NCBI GenBank assembly: GCA_041483675.1
Contig: JBGPGE010000004.1
Location: 19,109-83,108, forward strand
Direction: 5' to 3'
DNA: 64,000 nucleotides
From: 2-12-FULL-60-19 sp041483675
GTDB taxonomy: Bacteria > Desulfobacterota > Binatia > UBA9968
The translations under genes and the position numbers were made by a program. The notes beneath the pieces were generated by a model. That model did no database searches, was not told the DNA's origin, and saw nothing but the letters and a program-made list of their open reading frames with translations. Every line of letters starts with the position of its first letter. The stretch's first letter is position 1. Below are positions 1 through 8,375 of the stretch, piece by piece.

Positions 1-1184
1 TTGGCGGCGTCCGCCGTCACAAACAGGGGAGCGGTTTTCGGCGCTCCGGCGCGGATCGTTTCTACCAGGGCCGTGACCTTCTTGTTCGACTTCATGTGCG
101 TCCACAGCATGGGATTGAGGGTTAGTATGGCGACGTCCAGCAGCGCGATTGCGCCGCCGACTCGCTTGGCACTCAGCGTGGAACGCCGCAGCGTCTCCGC
201 GATCGCGCGCGCCGCCAGCAGGGCGATGGCCGGATGAATGGGAAGCAGGTAAACCGCGCGCTTGCCGACGGCCAGAGCAAAAAGGCCACAGATCGCGATC
301 CACCAGACGTGTAGGAAGCGGCCGGCCGAGTCCTGGTGTTCTCCACGCATGCGCTGGATAAGAGCCCAGGGTAGCGCCAAGTTCCACGGGAGCGTTCGGG
401 TGGCGATCCAGCCTAACAGCGTGAGGTTAGTGTTGCGGGTCGAGAAACTGGCGGTGTTAAAAAAATGGTCGATGTTCTCATACACTAACTGCAGCCTGAT
501 AAATTCATTTCCCCCGATGCGGTAGGCGAGGGCGTACCAGCCGACGTCGATGAGGAGCGCGAGGCCCACAAGAGGCCAGGACCAGAATTTCCAAACCAGC
601 GCGAGCCGTCTCTCTGCGGCTAAGAATCCTATAATCACCAGTCCGGGTAGCACGATGCCGATAGGTCCTTTGGCGAGCACGGCGCAGGCGGCAGCGATGT
701 AGCAGGTTACCTGGGCGGCTTTTTGGGCGTTGCGGTACCAGAAAAAGAAGCCGGCGATGGAGACTGTGACGCATGCGGCGAGAACCATGTCGACCCGCGC
801 TTCCGTCCCCGCAACCCAGAATTCATACATTCCAAGGAGGGCGCCGACCGCAAGCCAGGCCGTTTTACGGCCGCCGATGGCTCTGCCCATCAGAAAGGTG
901 GCGACCATCATGACCTCGGCGGCGATCGCCGACGGCAGTCGCACTGTAAAATCAGAGAGGCCCAAGAGGAACGCAAGCAGAGCCGCGATCCAGTGGAAGA
1001 GGGGGGGTTTAAACGGCATCCCTTCGTTGGGGTCGGGCAAGATCCATTCATGATCGTGCACGATATCCTGCACCACCAGCCCCTCCCGCGCCTCCCCGTG
1101 CTGCGAAATTGGCGGGGCGAGAAACGCCCAGAGGATCAGCGCGGCAAAGATGGAACCTAATAGAAGGTAGTCGGCATGCTTCAT
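1..1184 (-). CDS. GT39 (ArnT/PMT-like) membrane glycosyltransferase, 3' end cut by the window
   Basis: The minus strand is open from ATG at 1184 to the left edge, about 394 codons. The start MKHADYLLLGSIFAALILWA is a membrane helix. It is followed by a periplasmic loop with HGEAREGLVVQDI, by EARVDM, and by the cytoplasmic-loop motif KGPIGIVLPG, all in the order seen in ArnT-like GT-C enzymes. This family moves a sugar from a polyprenyl-phosphate donor onto lipid or protein on the outer face of the inner membrane. The GEAREGLVV motif matches the 3275-5041 paralogue (GEPREGLVV) better than the 1547-3271 one. It is the last gene of the minus-strand glycan cluster, 362 bases behind the previous one. 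The acceptor cannot be told, and the C-terminal domain is missing from the window. Confidence 0.85.
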   Translation of the reverse strand, partial: MKHADYLLLGSIFAALILWAFLAPPISQHGEAREGLVVQDIVHDHEWILPDPNEGMPFKPPLFHWIAALLAFLLGLSDFTVRLPSAIAAEVMMVATFLMGRAIGGRKTAWLAVGALLGMYEFWVAGTEARVDMVLAACVTVSIAGFFFWYRNAQKAAQVTCYIAAACAVLAKGPIGIVLPGLVIIGFLAAERRLALVWKFWSWPLVGLALLIDVGWYALAYRIGGNEFIRLQLVYENIDHFFNTASFSTRNTNLTLLGWIATRTLPWNLALPWALIQRMRGEHQDSAGRFLHVWWIAICGLFALAVGKRAVYLLPIHPAIALLAARAIAETLRRSTLSAKRVGGAIALLDVAILTLNPMLWTHMKSNKKVTALVETIRAGAPKTAPLFVTADAA

Positions 1185-1546
1185 TTTTTCTTCGAGCCGG
1201 AAGCAAGCTCTTTAAATCATATCCATATCCGCTGGCCGGCGCTGCCGCGTGGATTGCACTTGTCGCATTACACGAATCTTTGAGTAATATGCCTCACCAG
1301 CGTTACGGCAACCTTTCGCAGATGTTACAGTTTTGAAAGGTTACGAGTAATCAAAACTAACACGATTTGCTGGAAGATTTGGTCGGGGCGATCCTCTGCG
1401 GAAGGAACGTTGCCCGAAAAAACTCCGCCCAATTTTTGTTATTTTGCGGAAAAGCTCAACGCAGCGCCCGGCGTGATGCAGGATGCCCTTCGACTGGGCT
1501 CAGGGCAGGCATGATACACGATGCGCGATACGCGATGCGGGATGCG
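1185..1546. other. intergenic gap with no gene seen
   Basis: No coding region is supported in these 362 bases between two GT39 genes. The stretch near 1510-1550 is a low-complexity run of GATGCG/GATACG words like the one near 19300. One dispersed repeat (1486-1510) is listed separately. A promoter for the 1-1184 gene may lie here, but no clear -35/-10 pair was recognised. Confidence 0.5.
1486..1510 (+). repeat. dispersed TTCGAC-CTCAGG intergenic repeat, copy 1
   Basis: The sequence reads CCCTTCGACTGGGCTCAGGG followed by CAGGC. It is a member of the widespread short intergenic family CCTTCGAC-AAGCTCAGG-CAGG. A second, diverged copy lies at 6084-6107 in the same gene cluster. Function is unknown. 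Confidence 0.6.
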
Positions 1547-3271
1547 TTACCTGTTGGCTGCGACGGCGATCTCGCCGACCTGATCCAATACCGTGGCAGT
1601 ACCGAGCTGAGCGAGGTTTTTTTGTTTGACAAAAACGAGGAGCCGGCGGTCCGATCCCTTCCACTCGTTAAAAAACTCATCGAAGGTGAATAGCACTTTT
1701 CCATAGCCGGCGGCGGGCGGCGGCTGCTTTTCGGCGACATAGACGCTGCCCATCACGTTGCTCTTCTCGCCCGCCCAGACATGCCAGATCGGCTCGCGCA
1801 CCCGAAGATAGAACGGCAGGCTTGCGAGGAAAGTATCGTAGACGACGAGTCCGTCGCCGGGCCGGATCAGCGATGCCGCCTTTTCGGCCAGCTCTCTGTA
1901 AGAACGGGTTTCGGAGAGCGGCTCGATGAAGCGGTTGATAAAGCCGAATGAGAAGAAAAATAGCAACGCCGCGCAGGCGAGCACTTTGCCCTGCTGCCGC
2001 GCCCGGACGAACCGCACGGCGAAGGCCGATACGACCAGTAACACAAGAACGACGCCGGCAACCGTCGCAACCGTTCCCGGCGACTGCAAGAGCGCCTCGC
2101 GCATGGGGCGCGGTAGGATGGCGGGCCGGATCGCGCCGACGGCGAAATAGACGACGAGCAGGCTTTGCGCCATCCACGGGAGCGACAAGTGCCACAGATC
2201 GCGCCTGGCGGTGTCTTGTAGCAGCTCCGCGATGGTCTTGCCTGCAAGGATTGCCAGCGCCGGAAAAACGGGAAGGATGTATTCGGCGAGCTTCGAGCTT
2301 GAGAAACTGTAAAAGACGACCGGGACGACGGCCCACAGGATCAGATAGAGGGAGAGGTCGTCGAGCCGATGTTGCTTGAGCCGTTTGACCATCGCCGGGA
2401 GGAGACAACTCCAGGGCAAAAAGCCCACCAGCGCCACCGCTAAAAAAAAGTACCATTCTTTATCGCGCCGAAAATGGGGGGTGAGAAAGCGGGTAAAATT
2501 TTCCTGCCCCAGAAAGTAACTCAGATAGCCGGGATTGCGCGTCTCGGCCCACGCATACCACGGCGCCACGATAGCGATGAACAGCAGGATGCCCCACGGC
2601 AGCTCCATCTCTTTCAGCAGCGCCCATCGGGTTTTTAGCAGGATATAGAAGAAGACGATCATTCCGGGTAGCACAAAGCCGATCGGCCCCTTGACCAGCG
2701 TCGCCACGCCCGCGGCGGCGTACATCGACAGGTAGGCCGTCCGTTTCCGTCGCCTATTGTGCTCTACGCTCGCCCGGTAAAAGGCGCAGAGCGCAAGGAC
2801 GATAAACAGGCTCAGAGTCATGTCCAGCTTGACGATGCGGGAGAAGGCATAGTGCGCGATGCAGGTCGCCAGGACAAAGCCGCTCCACAGGCCGGGCCAT
2901 TGGCCCAGCAGGGATCGAACAAAAAAGAAGATTGCGACGATCACGGCGAAGCCCGAGAGCGCCGAAGGCAGGCGGGCCGTCCATTCTGAGACCCCGAAAA
3001 ATCGGTAGCTCAACGCCGTCAGGGCATATGAGAACATCGGTTTTTCCAGGCGCGGGGTGAAGTTGTAGTGCGGAGTCGTCCAGTCGCCGAGCAGCAGGAT
3101 CTCGCGGGCGATCTCGGCGTTCCTGCCCTCGTCGGGCTCGAACAACGCCGGGCCGCCGAGGTTGTAGAGCAGCAGCGAGAGCGCGAACAAAAAAAAGAGA
3201 GGCGCAATCCAGCAGGATCGACTCGCGCCGGATGCAGGAGGAACGGGTTGGGCGATCTCCGTTTTTCCCAT
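1547..3271 (-). CDS. GT39 (ArnT-like) membrane glycosyltransferase
   Basis: 574 residues, the usual ArnT length. After one N-terminal helix comes the catalytic first periplasmic loop EPDEGRNAEIAREI (D47, E48), the classic GT39 Asp-Glu. The KLDMTLSL loop, KGPIGFVLPG and about ten further hydrophobic helices follow, then a soluble C-terminal part from about residue 440. The family transfers a sugar from undecaprenyl phosphate to lipid A or another surface acceptor. Its start lies 3 bases after the stop of the upstream GT39 gene, so the two are co-transcribed and probably co-translated. Of the three GT39 copies here it keeps the most typical active-site motif. Substrate is not predictable. Confidence 0.9.
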   Translation of the reverse strand: MGKTEIAQPVPPASGASRSCWIAPLFFLFALSLLLYNLGGPALFEPDEGRNAEIAREILLLGDWTTPHYNFTPRLEKPMFSYALTALSYRFFGVSEWTARLPSALSGFAVIVAIFFFVRSLLGQWPGLWSGFVLATCIAHYAFSRIVKLDMTLSLFIVLALCAFYRASVEHNRRRKRTAYLSMYAAAGVATLVKGPIGFVLPGMIVFFYILLKTRWALLKEMELPWGILLFIAIVAPWYAWAETRNPGYLSYFLGQENFTRFLTPHFRRDKEWYFFLAVALVGFLPWSCLLPAMVKRLKQHRLDDLSLYLILWAVVPVVFYSFSSSKLAEYILPVFPALAILAGKTIAELLQDTARRDLWHLSLPWMAQSLLVVYFAVGAIRPAILPRPMREALLQSPGTVATVAGVVLVLLVVSAFAVRFVRARQQGKVLACAALLFFFSFGFINRFIEPLSETRSYRELAEKAASLIRPGDGLVVYDTFLASLPFYLRVREPIWHVWAGEKSNVMGSVYVAEKQPPPAAGYGKVLFTFDEFFNEWKGSDRRLLVFVKQKNLAQLGTATVLDQVGEIAVAANR

Positions 3272-3274
3272 GGG

Positions 3275-5041
3275 TCACTCGTCGCTGTCCGATGAAGAAT
3301 CGTCGTCCTTCGAATCTTTCAGCTCGACCTTGGCCTCTTCGCCGACGGCGATCAGCACGAGCCGTAGCTTCTCGGGAACGATGGGATCGCCCGGCTCAAC
3401 CAGCGTCACGCCGGCGATTTGACGCAGCCGTTGCCATTCCGCTTCCTGGGTCAACAGGAAAAAGGGCGGCTTGGCCGTGGCTGCGTCGATTTCCGGCGCG
3501 TTGAAGAGCAGACGCCGGTAAAAACCGGCGGGAAATCCGCCCGCGCGGTAGATCACGAGCGGCGCCCGTTCGCCGATTTTCTCTTTCGCGCGGAGCATAA
3601 AGGATTTGGGCGCCAGCTTGTCGGCGAACGCGGGGTGCACGGTCGTCTGGAGCAAAAAGTAAAACGCCGCCATGACGGTCGTGAGCGCGGCGAAGCAGCC
3701 GCGCCACGCCCCCTTTCGGAACGCGATCAAGGCAAATAGCGCCGGGATGCCGGAGAGCGCCGCCAACGCGGCGACGGCAGGCCGGTTTTTATCGAGGACT
3801 TGCGCGACCAGCGGCAGCAGCTCGCGGCTGCGGCGATCGAGCCGGCTGCCGACCAGTTCAACCAAATTCCAGCCGGCGAGCTCCGCGGCAAACACCGCGG
3901 CGAGCAGCAGAAGCGCGACGGCGACCAACCCCGTGGCCGCCTTCGCTACGCCTACCCAGGACACGTTTCCTTCGGTCAACTTCTGCCACCAGGCCCCGAG
4001 GAGCAGCGCTACCGCGGGATAGAGGGGGAGAATATAAACCGGGCGCTTGCCGATCGAAAGCGATGCGGCAACGAAGACGGCCGCAAACCAGATCAGCGGG
4101 TAGAGCAGCTTCTCTTCGTCGAGTCGCCGCCGCTGCTGATAGAGAAAAATCGCGAGCGACGGCAGGAACAGGCTCCAGGGCGCCAGCCCGGCCACGAGCT
4201 TGGGGAGATAATAGTAAAAGGGCTGATTGTGGCCGGCGCCGCCGAGCGGCGTCAGGAGGATCTCATGCACGATCTGGCGCGAGAAAAATTGTTCTCCCCC
4301 TTTCCACAGGGCCAGAACGTACCAGGTTGCGGCCACGGCGATGCCGACCGGTACGGCGATAGGCAAGTGGATCTTTTTGAGAAAGGCGAAGTCCCGCTTG
4401 CAGGCCAGAAACGCCAATCCGGCCAAGCATGGCAGAATTGCGCCGACCGGTCCCTTGGCGAGAGTGGCGAGACCGAGCAGCGCGGCCATCAGTAATGATT
4501 TGAGCAGGCCGCCGCGGGATTGGTAGAGATAGTAAAAACAGAGAAACGACGCGAGCATGAAAAAAGTCAGCGTCATGTCGACGCGCGCCGTGGTGGCCGC
4601 GCGCCACCATTCAAAACTGGTGGCGAGGACGATTGCCGAGACAAGCCCGGCAACGCGCCCCCAAAGGGCGGCGCCGGTGAGATAGACCAGCAGAACGCCG
4701 GCGGCGCCGAGCAGGGCCGACGGAAAGCGCAGCGTAAATTCATTCAACGAGCCGCTCGCTAACGCGGCGAGCGCCGCGAGCCAGTGAAACATCGGCGGCT
4801 TGGAGGGAATGTCCACGCCGCCGCGCAGCGGGAGGATCCAGTTGCCAGCGTTCCAGATGTCCCACACCACAAGCCCTTCGCGCGGCTCGCCTTTGTTGTA
4901 GAGCGGGACGCTGCCCAGGCCCCAGAAAAAGAGCACGAAGCACAAAGCCAGGAGCAGCGCGATGTCCGCGGCGCGAAAACCGGGACTATTCGGCGCGGCG
5001 ACGTTGGCGGAGGGAGATGCGGCTTCAGGCATGGAGGTCAT
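3275..5041 (-). CDS. GT39 (ArnT-like) membrane glycosyltransferase with acidic tail
   Basis: 588 residues. The N-terminal helix is followed by the first periplasmic loop NKGEPREGLVVWDIWNAG, then ARVDMTLTFF, KGPVGAILPC and a run of transmembrane helices typical of GT-C enzymes. The motif is a GEPREG form rather than the standard DEGR form, as in the 1-1184 gene, so these two are close paralogues. The C-terminus ends in a run rich in Asp and Ser (DSKDDDSSSDSDE), unusual for the family. ATG at 5041 follows directly on the stop of the dehydrogenase gene (TGAATG); a second ATG at 5032 is also possible. It belongs to the glycan operon. Confidence 0.9.
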   Translation of the reverse strand: MTSMPEAASPSANVAAPNSPGFRAADIALLLALCFVLFFWGLGSVPLYNKGEPREGLVVWDIWNAGNWILPLRGGVDIPSKPPMFHWLAALAALASGSLNEFTLRFPSALLGAAGVLLVYLTGAALWGRVAGLVSAIVLATSFEWWRAATTARVDMTLTFFMLASFLCFYYLYQSRGGLLKSLLMAALLGLATLAKGPVGAILPCLAGLAFLACKRDFAFLKKIHLPIAVPVGIAVAATWYVLALWKGGEQFFSRQIVHEILLTPLGGAGHNQPFYYYLPKLVAGLAPWSLFLPSLAIFLYQQRRRLDEEKLLYPLIWFAAVFVAASLSIGKRPVYILPLYPAVALLLGAWWQKLTEGNVSWVGVAKAATGLVAVALLLLAAVFAAELAGWNLVELVGSRLDRRSRELLPLVAQVLDKNRPAVAALAALSGIPALFALIAFRKGAWRGCFAALTTVMAAFYFLLQTTVHPAFADKLAPKSFMLRAKEKIGERAPLVIYRAGGFPAGFYRRLLFNAPEIDAATAKPPFFLLTQEAEWQRLRQIAGVTLVEPGDPIVPEKLRLVLIAVGEEAKVELKDSKDDDSSSDSDE

Positions 5042-6067
5042 TCAAAGCTCGACGGCGATTTTTTCTCCGCCGGCCCGCAGGGATTTTTCTCCGGCTTCGA
5101 GCAGCGCCAGAACTCTCAGCGAAAAGCCGCCGTCCGAGATCGGCGCGTGGCGCCGGCGGATGCTGTCGAGAAAATCGGTTACGGCCGCGGCCAAGGGCTC
5201 TTCCCGGTCGATTTCGAGCTTGCGCTCGGCGGTGATCTTCGACGGGATGGTGTTGGCTAGATCGTCGCCCGTCGGCTCGGCGGTTGCTTGGAGGTCCGTC
5301 GCGTATTCGTACACCGTCAACGCGCGCTTGTCGAAGCGCCCCTCGTAGGTCAGGAGTTTTTTGCTGCCGATCACGGTCAGCTTCGCGGTGTTCTCCGGAG
5401 AGAGCCAATTGTGATGGATAAACGCCGAGCTCCCGTCCGACATGTCGATCGTCGCCATGTTGAGGTCCTCGACCTCGCGCTGCAGGTAGCGGTAGCCTTG
5501 CAGCCGGATGGCCACGGGCCGGCCGGGGAGCAGATGCAGCAGGATCGAGGCATCGTGCGGCGCCGAGTTCCACCAGACGTTGGAGTCGCGCTTGATGCGG
5601 CCGAGATTCAACCGCTGCAAAAACAGGTGGTAAATCTCGCCCAGCTCGCCTTTTTGGATCAGCTCCCGCGCCATGCGGATCGCCGGGTCGTAGAGAAAGG
5701 TGTGGTCGACGAACAGGACGGCTTTTTTGGCCTCCGCAAGCCCGACCAGACGGCGACCTTCATCGACCTGGAGCGCGAGCGGCTTTTCGATCCAAACATG
5801 TTTCCCGGCCTCCAGGGCCTTTTGAGCGAGCGGAAAATGGGTTGCGGGTGGCGTGACCAGAAGCACCGCGTCGATAGCGGAATCTTTCAGGACCGCGTCA
5901 AAAGAATCCGTCGTGACCACCGCCGGAAATTTCTGCTTAGCGTTGTCGCGGAGCGCGGCGCTCAAGTCGCAGACCGTCTTTACCGAGCAGTCGGGCGCGC
6001 CGATAAATTTAGGCAGTAGTTTCTGCCCCCAGTAACCGGCGCCCACCAATGCAATGGATATCTTCAT
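5042..6067 (-). CDS. Gfo/Idh/MocA family NAD(P)-dependent sugar oxidoreductase
   Basis: 341 residues from the ATG at 6067 (MKISIALVGAGYWGQKLLPK), where the Rossmann motif GAGYWG begins at the expected distance. An in-frame ATG at 6094 would add nine residues coded by repeat-like DNA and is less likely. The EKPLAL motif (Lys of the sugar-binding site) is present, followed by the alpha/beta C-terminal domain with a WWNSAPHD stretch. The family oxidises or epimerises sugars and nucleotide sugars. Next to a DegT aminotransferase it probably makes the keto sugar that is then aminated, as WbpB and WbpE do. The exact sugar is not readable from sequence. Confidence 0.88.
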   Translation of the reverse strand: MKISIALVGAGYWGQKLLPKFIGAPDCSVKTVCDLSAALRDNAKQKFPAVVTTDSFDAVLKDSAIDAVLLVTPPATHFPLAQKALEAGKHVWIEKPLALQVDEGRRLVGLAEAKKAVLFVDHTFLYDPAIRMARELIQKGELGEIYHLFLQRLNLGRIKRDSNVWWNSAPHDASILLHLLPGRPVAIRLQGYRYLQREVEDLNMATIDMSDGSSAFIHHNWLSPENTAKLTVIGSKKLLTYEGRFDKRALTVYEYATDLQATAEPTGDDLANTIPSKITAERKLEIDREEPLAAAVTDFLDSIRRRHAPISDGGFSLRVLALLEAGEKSLRAGGEKIAVEL

Positions 6068-6083
6068 AATTTTGGATTTTGGA

Positions 6084-6107
6084 TCCTTCGACATCGCTCA
6101 GGACAGG
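6084..6107 (+). repeat. dispersed TTCGAC-CTCAGG repeat, copy 2, in a repeat-rich gap
   Basis: TCCTTCGACATCGCTCAGGA plus CAGG matches copy 1 at 1486-1510. It sits in the 106-base gap between the GT2 and dehydrogenase genes. That gap also holds several copies of GATTTTGGATT and AATCGAAAATCGG-like words and no gene. Confidence 0.55.
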
Positions 6108-6173
6108 TTTTAGATTTTGGATTCATAAAGCCGGCTCTGTCAATCGGAAATCGAAAATCGGCAATCTAAAATT

Positions 6174-7094
6174 CTAACGAAACTCCTTGATGCGAAAGGG
6201 CGGATTGGTCCGGGCCTCGACGAAGCGCGCGAGGTTTCGCGCGTTGGACCAGCACGCCAGCGCGAGAACGGACGCGGCGAGTGCCCAGCCCGCCCAGCCG
6301 ACAATCGCGAGGACAACGGCTGCGACAAAGAACAACCCCTCCAGGCAACGAAATCGCGCCGACCAGGTCTCCACGCCGCGCACGGCGAACGGAATCGCCC
6401 ACAAATCGCGCACCACTTCAAACACGCGCCCGAGGCCGTAGTGCGAGCTTCCCGACTTACGCTCCCGGTCGAGGATCTCGACCTCCGAAAACTCATCCGC
6501 CCGCACGCCGAACACGACCGGAGAGAAGCGGTTCATAAATCCCTTTGGCACGTACTTTCCTTCGAGCACTTCGCGCCGGTAGGCCTTGAGGCCGCAACCG
6601 CAGTCGTGGACGGCGACGCCGCTGACGAGGCGGATCAGCGCGTTGGCCACCTGCGAGGGGAGGCGGCGGTCCCAGTAGCTGCCGACCCGGTTGCGCCGCC
6701 AGCCCGAAACGACGCGGTAGCCCTCGGCCAGCCGCTCCAGCAGGGCCGGAATGTAGGCCGGGTCGTTCTGGTAGTCGCCGTCGATGGTCACAACGATCTC
6801 ACCCGACGCTTTGGAGACGCCGGCGAGCAGCGCCCAATTCTCGCCCACGTTCGACGCGAGATCCACGTAGTGAAAACGGCCGTCGTGGTCGGCGATGTCT
6901 TTCATGACGTTGAGCGTCCCGTCGCTGCTCGTATCGTTGACGAAAATAATTTCGTAGGGCCGGCCGAGCCGGTCTAGCCGGACTAGCCCATCTAGGCTGT
7001 CGCAAATCGCTTCATACAGAGGGCGCGCGTTGCCTTCCTCATTATGCATGGGCGCGACGACGGAGAGGTGAATGGGCTGCACGGGTGCGGTCAA
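6174..7094 (-). CDS. family 2 glycosyltransferase, ArnC / dolichol-phosphate-mannose-synthase type
   Basis: About 306 residues. The GT-A fold shows LSVVAPMHNEEGNARPLYEA, VNDTSSDGT and the DXD-type motif TIDGDYQNDP; a hydrophobic pair follows near residues 250-285. This is the ArnC/GtrB/DPM1 subfamily, which loads a sugar onto undecaprenyl phosphate and so supplies the donor for the GT39 enzymes downstream. The start is uncertain. TTG at 7094 overlaps the DegT stop (TTGA), while GTG at 7082 is an alternative. Two C-terminal helices rather than a long membrane tail fit the polyprenyl-phosphate transferase type. Confidence 0.88.
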   Translation of the reverse strand: MTAPVQPIHLSVVAPMHNEEGNARPLYEAICDSLDGLVRLDRLGRPYEIIFVNDTSSDGTLNVMKDIADHDGRFHYVDLASNVGENWALLAGVSKASGEIVVTIDGDYQNDPAYIPALLERLAEGYRVVSGWRRNRVGSYWDRRLPSQVANALIRLVSGVAVHDCGCGLKAYRREVLEGKYVPKGFMNRFSPVVFGVRADEFSEVEILDRERKSGSSHYGLGRVFEVVRDLWAIPFAVRGVETWSARFRCLEGLFFVAAVVLAIVGWAGWALAASVLALACWSNARNLARFVEARTNPPFRIKEFR

Positions 7095-8200
7095 GGCCTT
7101 GTCGAAAAGTAGTCGTTGACCGCAGCGCTAATATAAGCCACTTCTTCGTCCGTAAGCTCCGCGAAGACGGGCAGCGCGACGTTCTCTCGCGCGTATCTCT
7201 CCGCCTCCGGCAGAGAGTACGACGGCAGAGCGTGCGACCGCCAGGCCTGGTGATGGTGCAGGCAGAGCGGGTAGTAGATCCCGGTCCCGACGCCCTTGGC
7301 TTCCAGAAACTTTCTCAGCCCGTCGCGCTCCGGCGTCTCGAGCGCGTATTGATGATAAACGCTCGCGCGGTCTGGAAACTCCGGCGGGGTCTTGACCGGT
7401 AGCCGGCGGAACGCCTCGCTGTAACGCGCCGCGATCTCTCTGCGCCGCGCGTTGTCCCGGTCGAGCGTGGGAAGTTTGACGCGCAACGTCGCCGCCTGCA
7501 GCTCGTCGAGGCGGCTGTTCCAGCCGTAGATCCGGTGGTCGTATTTTTCCGCCTGCCCGTGAACGCGCAAGAGCGCGACTTTGTCCGCCAGGCCGTCGTC
7601 GTTGGTTAGCACCACGCCGCCGTCGCCGTAGCAGGCGAGGTTTTTGACCGGCCCCAGGCTCATCGGCGTCATAGCCCCGAATCCCGCCGCCCGCTTGCCT
7701 TTGTACAGCGCGCCGTGCGCCTGCGATGCGTCCTCGACCACCAAAATATTTTTTTCCGCGGCGATCTTCAGGATCGGCTCCATGTCGCAGGGCAGCCCAA
7801 GCATGTGGACGGGGACAATCGCGCGGGTGCGGGAGGTGATCGCGGCTTTGAAGCTTGCCAGGTCGGGGCCGTAGTCGCCCTTGGCCTTGTCGATCAGAAC
7901 CGGAACCGCGCCCACGGAGAAAATCGGCTCGATCACCGGGGCCGGCGCATGCGCGGCGAGTATCACCTCGTCGCCCGGCACGATGCCGAGGGCGCGGAGC
8001 GAAAGCTGAATCGCGTCGGTTCCCGAGGCGACGCCGACGGCGCGCTTCACGCCGCAATAAGCGGCGAACTCCCGCTCGAAGGCGGCGAGGTTCGGCCCGC
8101 CCAACAGCTTCATCGAAGCCAGCGCCTCGTCCCACCGGCGGCGCAGCTCGGATTCAATCGCGCGGTACTTTCGGGTCAGGTCGAGAAGAGGAATCTTCAT
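7091..8200 (-). CDS. DegT/DnrJ/EryC1/StrS (ArnB-like) sugar aminotransferase
   Basis: 369 residues from ATG at 8200 (MKIPLLDLTRKYRAIESEL); TTG at 8215 would add five residues. PLP-site features are visible: GVASGTDAIQLSLRALG, VEDASQAHGALYKGKRAAG (D157, Q160), and the Schiff-base lysine K186 in GPVKNLACYGDGG. The usual SFHPxKN is replaced by MSLGPVKN. The enzyme aminates a keto nucleotide sugar. First gene of the minus-strand cluster, it overlaps the GT2 gene by 4 bases. With the GT2 and GT39 genes it parallels ArnB-ArnC-ArnT, although no ArnA-like gene is present. Confidence 0.9.
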   Translation of the reverse strand: MKIPLLDLTRKYRAIESELRRRWDEALASMKLLGGPNLAAFEREFAAYCGVKRAVGVASGTDAIQLSLRALGIVPGDEVILAAHAPAPVIEPIFSVGAVPVLIDKAKGDYGPDLASFKAAITSRTRAIVPVHMLGLPCDMEPILKIAAEKNILVVEDASQAHGALYKGKRAAGFGAMTPMSLGPVKNLACYGDGGVVLTNDDGLADKVALLRVHGQAEKYDHRIYGWNSRLDELQAATLRVKLPTLDRDNARRREIAARYSEAFRRLPVKTPPEFPDRASVYHQYALETPERDGLRKFLEAKGVGTGIYYPLCLHHHQAWRSHALPSYSLPEAERYARENVALPVFAELTDEEVAYISAAVNDYFSTRP

Positions 8201-8375
8201 TGGAATCGCCGGCAATGCTCCGGGAGATTATCAAAAACTTGAGGCGAGACGGAATCTCGCTCACGGCATCAGCAAAACTACTACATGAATTTTCATCAAA
8301 GCACAAATCTTGGCGGCGCGGATCGGCCGGCGCGGTTGCAGTCGGATGGCGAAGCCACTAGAAAGAGACGAGGCC

